Assembly (NCBI RefSeq): GCF_043555835.1
Contig: NZ_JBIGHV010000005.1
Span: 499,026-563,025, forward strand
DNA: 64,000 nucleotides
Direction of reading: 5' to 3'
Source of the DNA: Pelomonas parva
GTDB lineage: Bacteria > Pseudomonadota > Gammaproteobacteria > Burkholderiales > Burkholderiaceae_C
Of the stretch, positions 44,937 to 55,276 are shown in pieces. A program made the position numbers and the translations under genes. Under the pieces are notes generated by a model. It searched no databases and was not told where the DNA came from. It saw nothing but the letters and a program-made list of their open reading frames with translations. Position 1 is the first letter of the stretch, and every line of letters starts with the position of its first letter.

Positions 44937-45248
44937 CGGGTGGGCAGGAAAGGCGAAGGCGCAGATTCTGACCCCGAGCGGCCAAGCAAAGCCTTGCGAC
45001 CGAATCCACGGGGCCGCTCGTGACCACCCCGCCTCCCGGTGTGCCACGGGCCGGTCAGCCCAGCGCAGCACGCGCAAGATTTGCAGTGTTGAGATTACGG
45101 GCAGGTCAGGCGCGGCAGAAGCGGCGGTTGGGGAAGTGGTGCTTCGTCACTCAGCATGGCTCGGGTTTGCCCGGGGTCCTGCAGGTCGGCGCGATCGGCG
45201 AGCGGCGCGTTGCGTGGCCAGGGCGCTCACTGCCCAAGGGAGTTCGAC
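44937..45248. other. divergent intergenic region
   Basis: There are 312 bases between the phospholipase-like gene (minus) and the VWA lipoprotein gene (plus). It must hold both promoters, but I see no clear -35/-10 pair, operator palindrome or RNA. Frames crossing it lack coding character. A G/A-rich Shine-Dalgarno (AAGGGAG) lies at the right end before 45249. Confidence 0.6.
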
Positions 45249-46928
45249 ATGACCCACACCGTGAGCCCGCGCCGGCTCGCCCTTGCCTTGCTCATTGCCC
45301 TCGGGCTGAATGGCTGCGGGCATCAACTCAACAACCAGGCACCTGCAGCCCAACCGCCAGACGCAGCGACGGCGCCCAAGCTGGAACGCATCGAGGCGGC
45401 GCCGGCACCCAGCCCGGTCGCGGCGAAGCAGGTGCCGATGCCCCGCATGGCCATTTCGGCGCCGGCCTACATGCCCGCGCCCCCGCGCCCCATCGCGCCA
45501 CCGCCGTCCACGGCCCAGTACCCCCGCTTCGACGACCGCCCCTGGCAACGCGTCGCCGAGGCGCCGGTCTCGACCTTCAGCGCCAGCGTCGACACCGGCA
45601 GCTACGCCAATGTGCGCCGCTTCCTGAACCGCGGCGCCCTGCCCCCACGCGACGCGGTGCGCGTGGAGGAGTTGGTCAACTACTTCGGCTACGACTACGC
45701 CGCACCGGCCGCGAACGCGGCCACGCCGTTCGCCGTCGATGCCCGCCTCGTCGCGTCACCATGGAACGCCGAGCGCGGCCTGCTGCGCATCGCCGTCAAG
45801 GGGCAGGACCTGGCCAAGCAGAGCCTGCCGCCGGCCAATCTGGTCTTTCTCGTCGACGTGTCCGGCTCCATGGGCCCGCAGGACCGGCTGCCGCTGGTGC
45901 GCTCGGCGCTGCATCTGCTGACGAATCAACTGCGGGCACAGGACCGCGTCGCCATCGTCAGCTACGCCAGCGGCACGCGCGTCGTGCTGGAGGCCACGCC
46001 GGGCGACCGCAAGGACGCCATCCACGCCGCCATCGACACGCTCAACGCCGGTGGCGGCACCTATGGCGAGGCGGGCATCCGCCTGGCCTATGCGCAGGCC
46101 CGCGCCGGCTTCATCGGCGAAGGCATCAACCGCGTGCTGCTGGCCACCGATGGCGACCTCAACATCGGCGTGACGAGCGCGGACGAGTTGAAGACCCTGG
46201 TGGAGGGTGAACGCAAGCGCGGCGTGAGCCTGACGGCGCTGGGCGTGGGCGACAGCAACTACAACGAGGCGCTGATGAAGAAGCTCGCCGACGTGGGCGA
46301 CGGCAGCTACCACTACCTGGACACGCTGCAGGAGGCGCACAAGGTGCTCGTCAACGAGATGACCAGCACGCTGGCCGTCATCGCCCAGGACCTGAAGCTG
46401 CAGATCGAGTTCAACCCGGTGTTGGTGCAGGAGTACCGCCTCATCGGCTACGAGTTGAACAACCTGACGCGCCAGCAGTTCAACGACGACAAGGTGGACG
46501 CGGGCGACATCGGCGCCGGCCACACTGTGACGGCGCTGTACGAGATCATCCCCACCGGCGCCAAGGGCACGGTGGACCCGCTGCGCTACGGCGAGGTCAA
46601 GGACGCCAAGTCCGCCGACCCGCACGCGAAGGAGCTGGCCTGGCTGAAGCTGCGCTACAAGCAGCCGGGCCAGGCGGAGAGCAAGCTCGTTCAACTGCCC
46701 ATCACCAAGGCCGCAGCCTGGCCGGCGCTGGCCAAGGCGGACGCGGACCTGCGCTTCGCCGTCGCCGTGGCGGCCTGGGGGCAGTGGCTGCGCGGCAGCA
46801 CGCAGATCGGCGACTACGGGCCGGCGCAGATTGCCGCGCTGGCGCATGACGCACGCAGCGGCGACCGCTACGGGCACCGGGCGGAGTTTGAGCGGCTCGT
46901 CGAGCTATCGGGCAGCTTGAAGCGCTGA
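45249..46928 (+). CDS. VWA-domain lipoprotein, YfbK-type
   Basis: A 559-residue protein. The N-terminal signal has a lipobox-like LGLNGC with Cys23 as the lipidation site, followed by a Pro/Ala-rich stretch to about 90. A von Willebrand N-terminal segment (VSTFSASVDTGSYANVRRFL) precedes the VWA domain at about 195-380, with a complete metal site: DVSGS (Asp203, Ser205, Ser207), GGGTYG and LLATDGDLNIG. A DUF3520-like C-terminal domain follows. Members are envelope lipoproteins of unknown role, probably binding partner proteins through a divalent metal. The ATG at 45249 is preceded by AAGGGAG. Its last 24 bases overlap the convergent VOC gene. Confidence 0.88.
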   Translation: MTHTVSPRRLALALLIALGLNGCGHQLNNQAPAAQPPDAATAPKLERIEAAPAPSPVAAKQVPMPRMAISAPAYMPAPPRPIAPPPSTAQYPRFDDRPWQRVAEAPVSTFSASVDTGSYANVRRFLNRGALPPRDAVRVEELVNYFGYDYAAPAANAATPFAVDARLVASPWNAERGLLRIAVKGQDLAKQSLPPANLVFLVDVSGSMGPQDRLPLVRSALHLLTNQLRAQDRVAIVSYASGTRVVLEATPGDRKDAIHAAIDTLNAGGGTYGEAGIRLAYAQARAGFIGEGINRVLLATDGDLNIGVTSADELKTLVEGERKRGVSLTALGVGDSNYNEALMKKLADVGDGSYHYLDTLQEAHKVLVNEMTSTLAVIAQDLKLQIEFNPVLVQEYRLIGYELNNLTRQQFNDDKVDAGDIGAGHTVTALYEIIPTGAKGTVDPLRYGEVKDAKSADPHAKELAWLKLRYKQPGQAESKLVQLPITKAAAWPALAKADADLRFAVAVAAWGQWLRGSTQIGDYGPAQIAALAHDARSGDRYGHRAEFERLVELSGSLKR

Positions 46929-47381
46929 GACAACATCGGGCGGCGCCTGGACCAGCTCGATCAGCACGCCCTCGCCGCCGAACGGGAACTGGTCGTTGCC
47001 CTTGGGGTGGACGAAGCAGATGTCATGACCGGCCGCGCCCTTGCGGATGCCACCCGGCGCAAAGCGCAGGCCCTGCGCCTCCAGCCACTGCACGGCAGCG
47101 GGCAGGTCGTCGACCCACAGGCCGACGTGGTTCAGCGGCGTCGCATGAACGGCCGGCTTCTTGTCCGGGTCCAGCGGCTGCATCAGGTCCACCTCCACGG
47201 CATGGGCGCCCTGCCCCAACGTGCAGATGTCCTCGTCGACGTTCTCGCGCTCGCTGCGGAAGTTGCCGGTGACCGGCACCCCCAGCAGGTCCACCCACAG
47301 GTGGCGCAGCCTGGCCTTGTCAAGACCGCCGATGGCGATCTGCTGCAGGCCAAGGATGCGGAAGGGGCGCGTGTCGGTCAT
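46905..47381 (-). CDS. VOC-family protein, candidate methylmalonyl-CoA epimerase
   Basis: A 158-residue vicinal-oxygen-chelate protein. Repeat 1 starts at GLQQIAIGGLDKARLRHL and repeat 2 at LNHVGLWVDDLPAAVQWLEAQG. The C-terminal segments GAAGHDICFVHPKGND and GVLIELVQ resemble methylmalonyl-CoA epimerase, in which GAHG...FLHPK and GVLIELVQ are hallmarks. It is the last gene of the propionyl-CoA operon, where an epimerase is required between PccAB and the mutase. The insert DQFPFGGE and the modified metal ligands leave room for a different lyase or dioxygenase. The ATG at 47381 is preferred over one ten codons upstream. Confidence 0.65.
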   Translation of the reverse strand: MTDTRPFRILGLQQIAIGGLDKARLRHLWVDLLGVPVTGNFRSERENVDEDICTLGQGAHAVEVDLMQPLDPDKKPAVHATPLNHVGLWVDDLPAAVQWLEAQGLRFAPGGIRKGAAGHDICFVHPKGNDQFPFGGEGVLIELVQAPPDVVSALQAAR

Positions 47382-47389
47382 GGTGGTCT

Positions 47390-48589
47390 TCAGAGTTTGA
47401 GCCGCCCCCACAGCCAGCCCGTCTTGTAGCCGGCCAGCGTGGCGATGGATTGTTGATGGATGTAGGGCAGCCGGCCACCCCAGCCGAAGAAGCGGTCACG
47501 CAGCCAGGGCGCGACGACGGCGTGGGACTGGAACATGGGCGTCAGGCCACGGCTGGCCTGGGCGTAGAAGCGCAGGTGGGCGCGGCGCCGACGGGTGTAG
47601 CGCGCCAAGGTCTGCGGCCAATCGCCACCGACCTCGGCCGCCAGCTCGTGCGCATCGATGAGGGCCATGTTGGCGCCCTGCCCCAGCTGCGGGCTCATGC
47701 CGTGAGCGCAGTCGCCGATGGCCAGCACGCGGCCATCGTGCCAGCGGGTCATGTGCACATCGGCGTAGCGCGCCTCGCGCAGCTGGGCGGCGTCGTGCAG
47801 GCCGGCGAGCAACGGCGCTACGTCGGGAAAGAGATCGGCCATCTGCTGCTTGAGATGACCCAGGCCGATGCGCTTCTCCCAGCCGTCCAGCTCGGCCACC
47901 GGCAGGCTCCAGAACAGATTGATGCCTCTGTCTGCATCGTCTGCGGCCGCCTTGCCTACGGGCATCAGGCCCAGCATCTGCGAGGCCGAGCGGAAGCGCT
48001 GGCGCAGTTCGATCTGCGGAAAGCCCGGCGGCGCGGGCAGCACGGTCCAGACGGCGCCCCAGGGGAAGAGGCGCGCACGCTGGGCGACCTTCATGCCTTC
48101 GCGCAGCTTTGAGAAGCTGCCGTTGGCGAGGATCAATGCAGAGTGCCTAACCGTTTCACCACCGGCAAGGCGCAGGGTCACGCCGCCGGCGTCCTGCTCG
48201 AAGCCCTCCACCGCCGCGCCGCAATGCCAGGGCACGCCCAGCTCGCGCACACGCTTCCAAAGCAGCCCCATCAGCGCACCGCGCTGCATGCCCAGCCCGT
48301 AGGCCTCGGGATGAAAGCGCTGGTAGCTCATGTTCAGCACGGCCCGGCCCGAGGGCGTGTCGCCAAACAGCCGGTCCACACGCACGCCCAGCGCCAGCGC
48401 TTCGTCCAGCAGACCCATGGCCGCCAGCACGCGCTGGCCGGTGGGCTGCAACAGCAGGCCGGCGCCGATGGGGCGCGGTTCGGGCACGGCCTCATAGAGC
48501 GTGACGGCGATGCCGCGCTCGGCCAGACGCACGGCCGCCGCCGCACCGGCAACGCCCGCGCCGACGATGGCGACGCTGGCTTCAGGCAA
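47390..48589 (-). CDS. FAD-dependent monooxygenase
   Basis: A 399-residue flavoprotein of the p-hydroxybenzoate hydroxylase fold. The dinucleotide motif GAGVAGAAAAVRL begins at residue 10, and the second FAD motif VLAIGDCAHGMSPQLGQGANMALIDA is about two thirds along. No membrane segment is seen. The substrate cannot be deduced; UbiH-like and aromatic hydroxylases share this pattern. Its first eight bases overlap the pccA stop, so it is expressed with the propionyl-CoA genes, though no step of that pathway needs a hydroxylase. Confidence 0.8.
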   Translation of the reverse strand: MPEASVAIVGAGVAGAAAAVRLAERGIAVTLYEAVPEPRPIGAGLLLQPTGQRVLAAMGLLDEALALGVRVDRLFGDTPSGRAVLNMSYQRFHPEAYGLGMQRGALMGLLWKRVRELGVPWHCGAAVEGFEQDAGGVTLRLAGGETVRHSALILANGSFSKLREGMKVAQRARLFPWGAVWTVLPAPPGFPQIELRQRFRSASQMLGLMPVGKAAADDADRGINLFWSLPVAELDGWEKRIGLGHLKQQMADLFPDVAPLLAGLHDAAQLREARYADVHMTRWHDGRVLAIGDCAHGMSPQLGQGANMALIDAHELAAEVGGDWPQTLARYTRRRRAHLRFYAQASRGLTPMFQSHAVVAPWLRDRFFGWGGRLPYIHQQSIATLAGYKTGWLWGRLKL

Positions 48590-50627
48590 AGCGCAGGATG
48601 GGCTGGTCCACCGACAAGCTTTCGCCCGGCTTGGCCAGCACCTCGGCCACCGTCACATCCTGGCTCGCGCTGAGGATGTTTTCCATCTTCATCGCCTCGA
48701 TGACGGCAAGCCGCTCACCCGCCTGCACGGTCTGGCCGACCTGCGCGGCCAGGTGCACCAGCAGGCCCGGCATGGGCGACAGCAGCAGCTTGCTCGTGTC
48801 GGGCGGCGCCTTGTACGGCATGAGCGCAAGCAGCTCGGCCGCGCGCGGGCTCAGCACGGTCAGCTCGATGGACAGGCCGCCGTGGTGGACGCGGTAGGCC
48901 AGCGGGTTCTTCGCTGTGCCGCGCTCGGCCTGTGCCGTGAAGGGCTGGCCATTGACGGTGCCGGTGATGCGCACGTCATTGAGCCGCGAGCGGCTGACGA
49001 TGCGGTACGGCCTGTCGCCCACTTGCACCAGCGCTTCGCCGAGCGCGCCGCCGAACTCGCTGATGTGCAGCGCGTGGCGCTCGGTGTGGCCACCGCCAAG
49101 GTTCACGACGGCGATGTAGTCATGCTCGATCTGCACCTCATGGCCCGGCAACTGGCCGGTGATACCGGCCTCCCGCTCGCGCGCCTTGCGGCGGATGAAT
49201 CCGGCCAGCGCGACCAGGAACAGCGGGTCGTCATGCGGCACGTCCTCGGCCTTGAAGCCGCCTGCGTAGTGCTGGGCGATGAAGCCGGTGTTGAAGTCGC
49301 CGCTCGCAAAGTCCGGGTGGGCCAGCAGCGCGGCCTGGAAGGGGATGTTGCTGGACACGCCGCGGATGACGAAGCCGTTCAGCGCCTCGCGCATCTTGGC
49401 AATGGCCTCGGTGCGGTCACGGCCGTGGACGATGAGCTTGGCGATCATCGAGTCGTAGAACATCGGGATCTCGCCACCCTCGTAGACGCCGGTGTCCACG
49501 CGCACGCCGAAGCGCTGCGGCTCGGCTTGCACCATCGTCGTCTCGGGCGGTTGATAGCGCACCAGCCGGCCGGTGGACGGCAGGAAGCTGCGAAACGGGT
49601 CTTCCGCGTTGATGCGGCATTCGATGGCCCAGCCGTCGCGCTTGATCTGGTCTTGCGTGAACGACAACGGCTCACCGGCCGCGACGCGGATCATCTGCTC
49701 GACGAGGTCCAGCCCGGTGATGCACTCCGTGACCGGGTGCTCCACCTGCAGCCGCGTGTTCATCTCCAGGAAGTAGAAGCCCTGGTCCTTGCCGACGACG
49801 AACTCCACCGTGCCGGCGCTTTGGTAGTTGACGGCCTTGGCCAGCGCCACGGCCTGCTCACCCATGGCGCGGCGCGTGGCCTCGCTGATGAAGGGCGACG
49901 GCGCCTCCTCGATGACCTTCTGGTGGCGGCGCTGGATGGAGCACTCGCGCTCCCACAGGTAGACGACCTGGCCCTGCGAATCGCCCAGCACCTGGATCTC
50001 GATGTGGCGCGGCTCCTCGACGAACTTCTCGATGAAGACGCGGTCATCGCCAAAGCTGTTGCGCGCCTCGTTGCGGCAGGACGTGAAGCCCTCGAAGGCC
50101 TCCTTGTCGTTGAACGCCACGCGCAGCCCCTTGCCGCCGCCGCCCGCGCTGGCCTTGATCATGACCGGGTAGCCGATTCGCTGCGCGATGCCGACGGCCT
50201 CTTCGGCCGACAGGATGGGCTCGTTGTGGCCGGGGATCGTGTTGACGTTGGCCGCCAGTGCAAGCTTCTTGGACGCGATCTTGTCGCCCATCGCCGCGAT
50301 GCTGGCGTGCTTGGGGCCGATGAAGACCAGGCCTTCCTCCTCTACGCGGCGCGCGAAGTCCTCGTTCTCGGACAGGAAGCCGTAGCCGGGGTGAATGGCC
50401 TGCGCGCCGGTGCTCTTGGCTGCCGCAATGATCTTGTCGGCGACGAGATAGCTCTCGCGCGAAGGCGCCGGGCCGAGCAGCATGGCCTCGTCGGCGAGGT
50501 CGACGTGGCGGGCGTCCTTGTCGGCCTCGGAGTAGACGGCGACGGTGGCGATGCCCATCTTCTTCGCCGTGGCGATGACTCGGCAGGCGATTTCACCCCG
50601 GTTGGCGATGAGGATCTTGGTGAACAT
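48582..50627 (-). CDS. pccA: propionyl-CoA (acyl-CoA) carboxylase biotin subunit
   Basis: A 681-residue subunit with biotin carboxylase at about 1-447 (starting MFTKILIANRGEIACRV; ATP-grasp loop KASAGGGGKGLRV; EMNTRLQVEHPVTE), a linker BT domain, and a C-terminal biotinyl domain with EAMKMEN, biotin on Lys647. With PccB it makes methylmalonyl-CoA from propionyl-CoA. The ATG at 50627 is chosen for the family start. It begins eight bases after the HipA-like gene, which separates it from pccB. Methylmalonyl-CoA mutase and MeaB in the same operon support propionyl-CoA as substrate. Confidence 0.93.
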   Translation of the reverse strand: MFTKILIANRGEIACRVIATAKKMGIATVAVYSEADKDARHVDLADEAMLLGPAPSRESYLVADKIIAAAKSTGAQAIHPGYGFLSENEDFARRVEEEGLVFIGPKHASIAAMGDKIASKKLALAANVNTIPGHNEPILSAEEAVGIAQRIGYPVMIKASAGGGGKGLRVAFNDKEAFEGFTSCRNEARNSFGDDRVFIEKFVEEPRHIEIQVLGDSQGQVVYLWERECSIQRRHQKVIEEAPSPFISEATRRAMGEQAVALAKAVNYQSAGTVEFVVGKDQGFYFLEMNTRLQVEHPVTECITGLDLVEQMIRVAAGEPLSFTQDQIKRDGWAIECRINAEDPFRSFLPSTGRLVRYQPPETTMVQAEPQRFGVRVDTGVYEGGEIPMFYDSMIAKLIVHGRDRTEAIAKMREALNGFVIRGVSSNIPFQAALLAHPDFASGDFNTGFIAQHYAGGFKAEDVPHDDPLFLVALAGFIRRKAREREAGITGQLPGHEVQIEHDYIAVVNLGGGHTERHALHISEFGGALGEALVQVGDRPYRIVSRSRLNDVRITGTVNGQPFTAQAERGTAKNPLAYRVHHGGLSIELTVLSPRAAELLALMPYKAPPDTSKLLLSPMPGLLVHLAAQVGQTVQAGERLAVIEAMKMENILSASQDVTVAEVLAKPGESLSVDQPILRFA

Positions 50628-50635
50628 TGCAGGTC

Positions 50636-51895
50636 TCACTCTGTAGAGATGGAGGGAAGCTGGGCCAGCAATTGGCGACGCGTGGAAGCACGGACGGGAA
50701 CGTCGGACAACAGCCCCGGCAGCGCCTGGAACACCTCGCGCCAGTGCGCGATGACACGCCGAGCATCGGCGCGCTTCAAGCCGCCCTGCTCAGCCGCGCG
50801 CATCAGGTCAGCATTGCCAGGCGCGCGGCCCTCACCTGCAATGCTGGTGGTGTGCTCACCGCCCGGGCCGAAGGAAAAGGTCAGGTCGAACGCGGGCGAC
50901 AGGCGCCATTGGCCGGCCGCGTCGCGCGTGAAGGCGAAGTTCTTGGCGTGGTCGTCGCGGTTGTGTGCCATCACATTGAAGACGCAACGCTCGAAGGCCT
51001 TCACGACCTCGCGGTAGTCGCCGGTGATGCGCTGCGTGGCCAGCATCAAGGTCGCGTAGTCCAGCGACGGCAGGCGAAAGTCAGCGTCGAGCAGGCCGGC
51101 CAGGCTCAGCAGCGGCACGCGATGTTCGCCTGCAGACGTGCCCACGCGGTCGAAGCGACGCGTGCCGAAGGCGGCGTGAGGCCTGGGCAGGGCAAGGTAG
51201 GCCGTTGGGGGCATGGCGATGCCTCCGAGTCGGCCCAGTTCGGCGTAGGCCTGCTCGATGGCGCAGGTCTCCGCGTGTTCGCCCGGCGCCGGGAACTTGA
51301 CGAGGATGGGCTCGCCCTCGGCGCCGGGGCCATCTGCTCGCCACTGCCGCTGGTGCCAGCGCAGCAAGGCCTTCGGGCGCGCGCCTTGCGCGGAGCCGCC
51401 GAGGCGGAACAGACGTTGCAACTGCTGCTCGGGGCTATGCAGGCCTTCGTCGGCGAGCACGGCGGCGGTGTCGAGTGCCAGTTGTTCCAGCGTTAGCGCT
51501 GGCCAACCTTCGGCATCTGCATCGTCTGCCGGCTCGAAGGCGAGCGCGCCTGGCGCTCGGTCGCCGACCATCGCGAGACGATCCAGCACGGAGACGGTTC
51601 GCGGGTCTTGCCCGCGCCGGCGCAACGCGCGGTCCATCAGCAGCAGGCCCCAGCCATCGGGCAGCGCGTCGGCAATGAAGCCGGGCAGACCGTAGCTGTG
51701 AGCCGGGCCGGTCACGGCCACGGGCTGCGCGCCCGGGCGCGGCACAGGTGCGCGAAGGGGTGATGCCTCGATGCCACGCGAAATGGCTTCGGGAGAAAAC
51801 TCGAACAGCAGCCGCCCACCGGCTTCGGCCAAGGTGCCGAGTGGCAGGCGCTCGCCCCAGCCGCAGTCGACGACGCGCAGCTTGGCCAGTGTCAC
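50636..51895 (-). CDS. HipA-like serine/threonine kinase (toxin-type)
   Basis: A 419-residue HipA-family kinase-fold protein. The N-terminal part has GWGLLLMDRALRRRGQDPRTVSVLDRL, the ATP region LVKFPAPGEHAETCAIEQAYAEL, and the catalytic motif HNRDDHAKN (311-319) followed by AFDL (Asp336), all typical of HipA. GTG start with a GTGA overlap with the upstream HTH gene, the classic antitoxin-toxin coupling; the open frame extending beyond it is out-of-family. HipA kinases of E. coli phosphorylate glutamyl-tRNA synthetase; the target here is unknown. Notably the pair sits between pccB and pccA. Confidence 0.85.
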   Translation of the reverse strand: MTLAKLRVVDCGWGERLPLGTLAEAGGRLLFEFSPEAISRGIEASPLRAPVPRPGAQPVAVTGPAHSYGLPGFIADALPDGWGLLLMDRALRRRGQDPRTVSVLDRLAMVGDRAPGALAFEPADDADAEGWPALTLEQLALDTAAVLADEGLHSPEQQLQRLFRLGGSAQGARPKALLRWHQRQWRADGPGAEGEPILVKFPAPGEHAETCAIEQAYAELGRLGGIAMPPTAYLALPRPHAAFGTRRFDRVGTSAGEHRVPLLSLAGLLDADFRLPSLDYATLMLATQRITGDYREVVKAFERCVFNVMAHNRDDHAKNFAFTRDAAGQWRLSPAFDLTFSFGPGGEHTTSIAGEGRAPGNADLMRAAEQGGLKRADARRVIAHWREVFQALPGLLSDVPVRASTRRQLLAQLPSISTE

Positions 51896-52212
51896 TTGGG
51901 TGCTCCGGCGGTGCGACGGCTGGCGCGGCGGCGCGAGGGGCTGCCGGCCAGCGCCTCGGCCTGCGCGATGCTGGTCAACGCAGGCAGCTCGAACAGCATG
52001 CCCAGGCCTTCTGCGGCTTGCAGGGCCTGGGCCACGCGAACCACCAGTTCCAGGCTGCCCTGCCCCTGCGCCTCCAGCCGCCGCACAGCCGACAGCGAAC
52101 AGCCCGCTCGCGCCGCCAGTTCGGCCTGGCCGAGATTGCGCAGCAGCCGCAGCGCGCGCAGGCGCTGCCCCAGCTGGATGCAGACGGCGGGAGCAGGCAG
52201 CAGATCGATCAT
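51892..52212 (-). CDS. HipB-like helix-turn-helix antitoxin
   Basis: A 106-residue XRE-type DNA-binding protein. The helix-turn-helix is LGQAELAARAGCSLSAVRRLEAQGQGSLELVVRVAQAL (about residues 27-64). A basic tail follows (SPSRRRASRRTAGAPK). Its end overlaps the HipA-like gene by four bases (GTGA). HipB-type proteins neutralise HipA and repress their own operon. GAGAG lies before the ATG at 52212, and a TTG one codon earlier is an alternative. A palindrome close upstream may be its operator. Confidence 0.85.
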   Translation of the reverse strand: MIDLLPAPAVCIQLGQRLRALRLLRNLGQAELAARAGCSLSAVRRLEAQGQGSLELVVRVAQALQAAEGLGMLFELPALTSIAQAEALAGSPSRRRASRRTAGAPK

Positions 52213-52220
52213 CAATCGCT

Positions 52221-52230
52221 CTCATATGAG
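52221..52230. promoter_or_regulatory. candidate operator of the hipBA-like pair
   Basis: CTCATATGAG is a perfect 10-base palindrome eight bases before the HTH gene. The related half-site ATATGAG recurs near 52275, and the 8-mer AATCGCTC occurs twice (52214-52221 and 52255-52262). Such repeated half-sites in the 162-base gap between pccB and the pair suggest autoregulation. This is inference. Confidence 0.4.
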
Positions 52231-52374
52231 CTGTTGAATGCAATTTTCACACTTAATCGCTCAATGGAGAGCCATTAAATATGAGAAGCCGCCCAGCACC
52301 CAGAGGGGGTGTGGTGCGGACCACGAGGCATCGCGCGACGCGTCGCGGCTCCGATTCGGGCCATGCGCATGGCG

Positions 52375-53907
<1,533 letters not shown>

Positions 53908-53912
53908 GGGGT

Positions 53913-54308
53913 TCAGCCTTGAAACGGGAAGTTGATCTCCACGCCGTTGCCGGCGGGGTCGTGCAGGAAGAACTGGTGCTGGCGCGTGACGTCCGAGCGT
54001 GATTCGTGGAAGGTCACGCCCAGGGCGGCCAGGTGGGCGGCCATGGCCTGGTGGTCGGTGCCGAAGAAGGCCGTGTGGTCGTAGGTCGTCGGCGCGGCCG
54101 GGTTCACCGGGCCCCGCACCGTCTCGTGGGCGCGTTGCGTGGACAGGTGGACGATGGCGTGACCGCCTGCATAGAGCCAGTAACCGTCACTGTCGAATCC
54201 CGGCCTCGGGCCGACCGTCAGGCCCAGCACATCGCGGTAGAAGTCGCGCAGCGTGGCCAGCAGCTCGGCCGGTGCGCGCAGGTTGATGTGATTCAGGCCG
54301 GTGATCAT
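53913..54308 (-). CDS. VOC-family protein (glyoxalase/bleomycin-resistance-like)
   Basis: A 131-residue single-domain VOC protein with paired beta-alpha-beta-beta-beta units. LNHINLRAPAELLATLRDFYRDVLGL opens repeat 1 and YDHTAFFGTDHQAMAAHLAALGV repeat 2, and it closes with FFLHDPAGNGVEINFPF. Likely metal ligands are the His of LNHIN, the His of YDHTAF and the Glu of GVEINF. It lacks the epimerase-type GVLIELVQ end seen in the other VOC gene of this operon. Its substrate is unknown. Its start overlaps the meaB stop by four bases. Confidence 0.8.
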   Translation of the reverse strand: MITGLNHINLRAPAELLATLRDFYRDVLGLTVGPRPGFDSDGYWLYAGGHAIVHLSTQRAHETVRGPVNPAAPTTYDHTAFFGTDHQAMAAHLAALGVTFHESRSDVTRQHQFFLHDPAGNGVEINFPFQG

Positions 54309-55276
54309 GAGTTGCTCCGAAGCTGGAAGGCCGCCAGCAACTGGCGCGCCGCCGTGGAGGGGGGCGTGCGGCCGTCGCGCACGTCGGCCGTGGCGGCCTC
54401 CAGGCGCTCGGCCATGCCGGGATGACTGACGAAGGCCTGCCGCAGGCCGGCCTGGATGCGCTCCCACATCCACGCGAGCGATTGCTCGCGGCGCCTGGCG
54501 CCCCAAGCGCCGCTGGCCTGGCGGGCATCGCGCTGCGCGGTGACCGCCTCCCACAGCGCCGCGATGCCGTCGGCCTTCAGCGCGCTGACCTGCAGTACGC
54601 GCGGCGCCGCGTGGGCGTGCGTGGGCAGCAGCCGCAGCGCGGACGTGATCTGGGCCTGCGCGCGCATCGCGGCAGCAGGGTCCAGGTCGGCCTTGTTGAT
54701 GACGACGAGATCGGCCAGTTCCATGACGCCCTTCTTGATCGCCTGCAGGTCGTCGCCTGCATTGGGCAGCTGCAGCAGCAGGTAGAGGTCGGTCATGCCG
54801 GCCACCGCGGTCTCACTCTGGCCCACGCCCACAGTCTCGACGATGACGATGTCGTAGCCCGCCGCCTCACACAGCAGCATGGCCTCGCGCGTCTTCTCGG
54901 CCACGCCGCCCAGCGTGCCGCTGCTGGGGCTGGGGCGGATGAAGGCGCGCAGGTCCATGGACAGCTTTTCCATGCGCGTCTTGTCGCCCAGGATGGCGCC
55001 GCCCGACACGCTGCTGGACGGGTCCACCGTCAGCACCGCGACGCGGTGGCCAAGGGCCAACAGCAGCAGGCCGAAGGCCTCAATGAAGGTGCTCTTGCCC
55101 ACGCCCGGCACGCCGGAGATGCCCAGCCGCAGCGCGTTGCCGGTGGCCGGCATCAGCGCTGTCAGCAGCGCGTCGGCCTGCTCGCGGTGGTCGGCCCGCG
55201 TGGACTCGACCAGCGTGATGGCCTTGGCCAGCGCGCGGCGCTCGCCGGCCTTGAGCCGCTCAGCAAGATCGCTCAC
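54305..55276 (-). CDS. meaB: methylmalonyl-CoA mutase-associated GTPase MeaB
   Basis: A 323-residue G3E-family GTPase. The P-loop GVPGVGKS is at 55-62; further G motifs are VETVGVGQSE and VINKADLD. MeaB (ArgK) protects the mutase and gates loading of adenosylcobalamin onto it. The neighbouring mutase gene, two genes upstream, fits this. It overlaps the GNAT gene before it and the VOC gene after it by four bases each, so the run is strongly coupled. Confidence 0.95.
   Translation of the reverse strand: MSDLAERLKAGERRALAKAITLVESTRADHREQADALLTALMPATGNALRLGISGVPGVGKSTFIEAFGLLLLALGHRVAVLTVDPSSSVSGGAILGDKTRMEKLSMDLRAFIRPSPSSGTLGGVAEKTREAMLLCEAAGYDIVIVETVGVGQSETAVAGMTDLYLLLQLPNAGDDLQAIKKGVMELADLVVINKADLDPAAAMRAQAQITSALRLLPTHAHAAPRVLQVSALKADGIAALWEAVTAQRDARQASGAWGARRREQSLAWMWERIQAGLRQAFVSHPGMAERLEAATADVRDGRTPPSTAARQLLAAFQLRSNS

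Noticed and set aside
51896..52243. N-terminal extension of the HipA-like frame by 116 codons
   Set aside because: It overlaps the HTH gene in another frame and reads as Arg/Ala/Gly shadow; the GTG at 51895 gives the coupled, family-like start.
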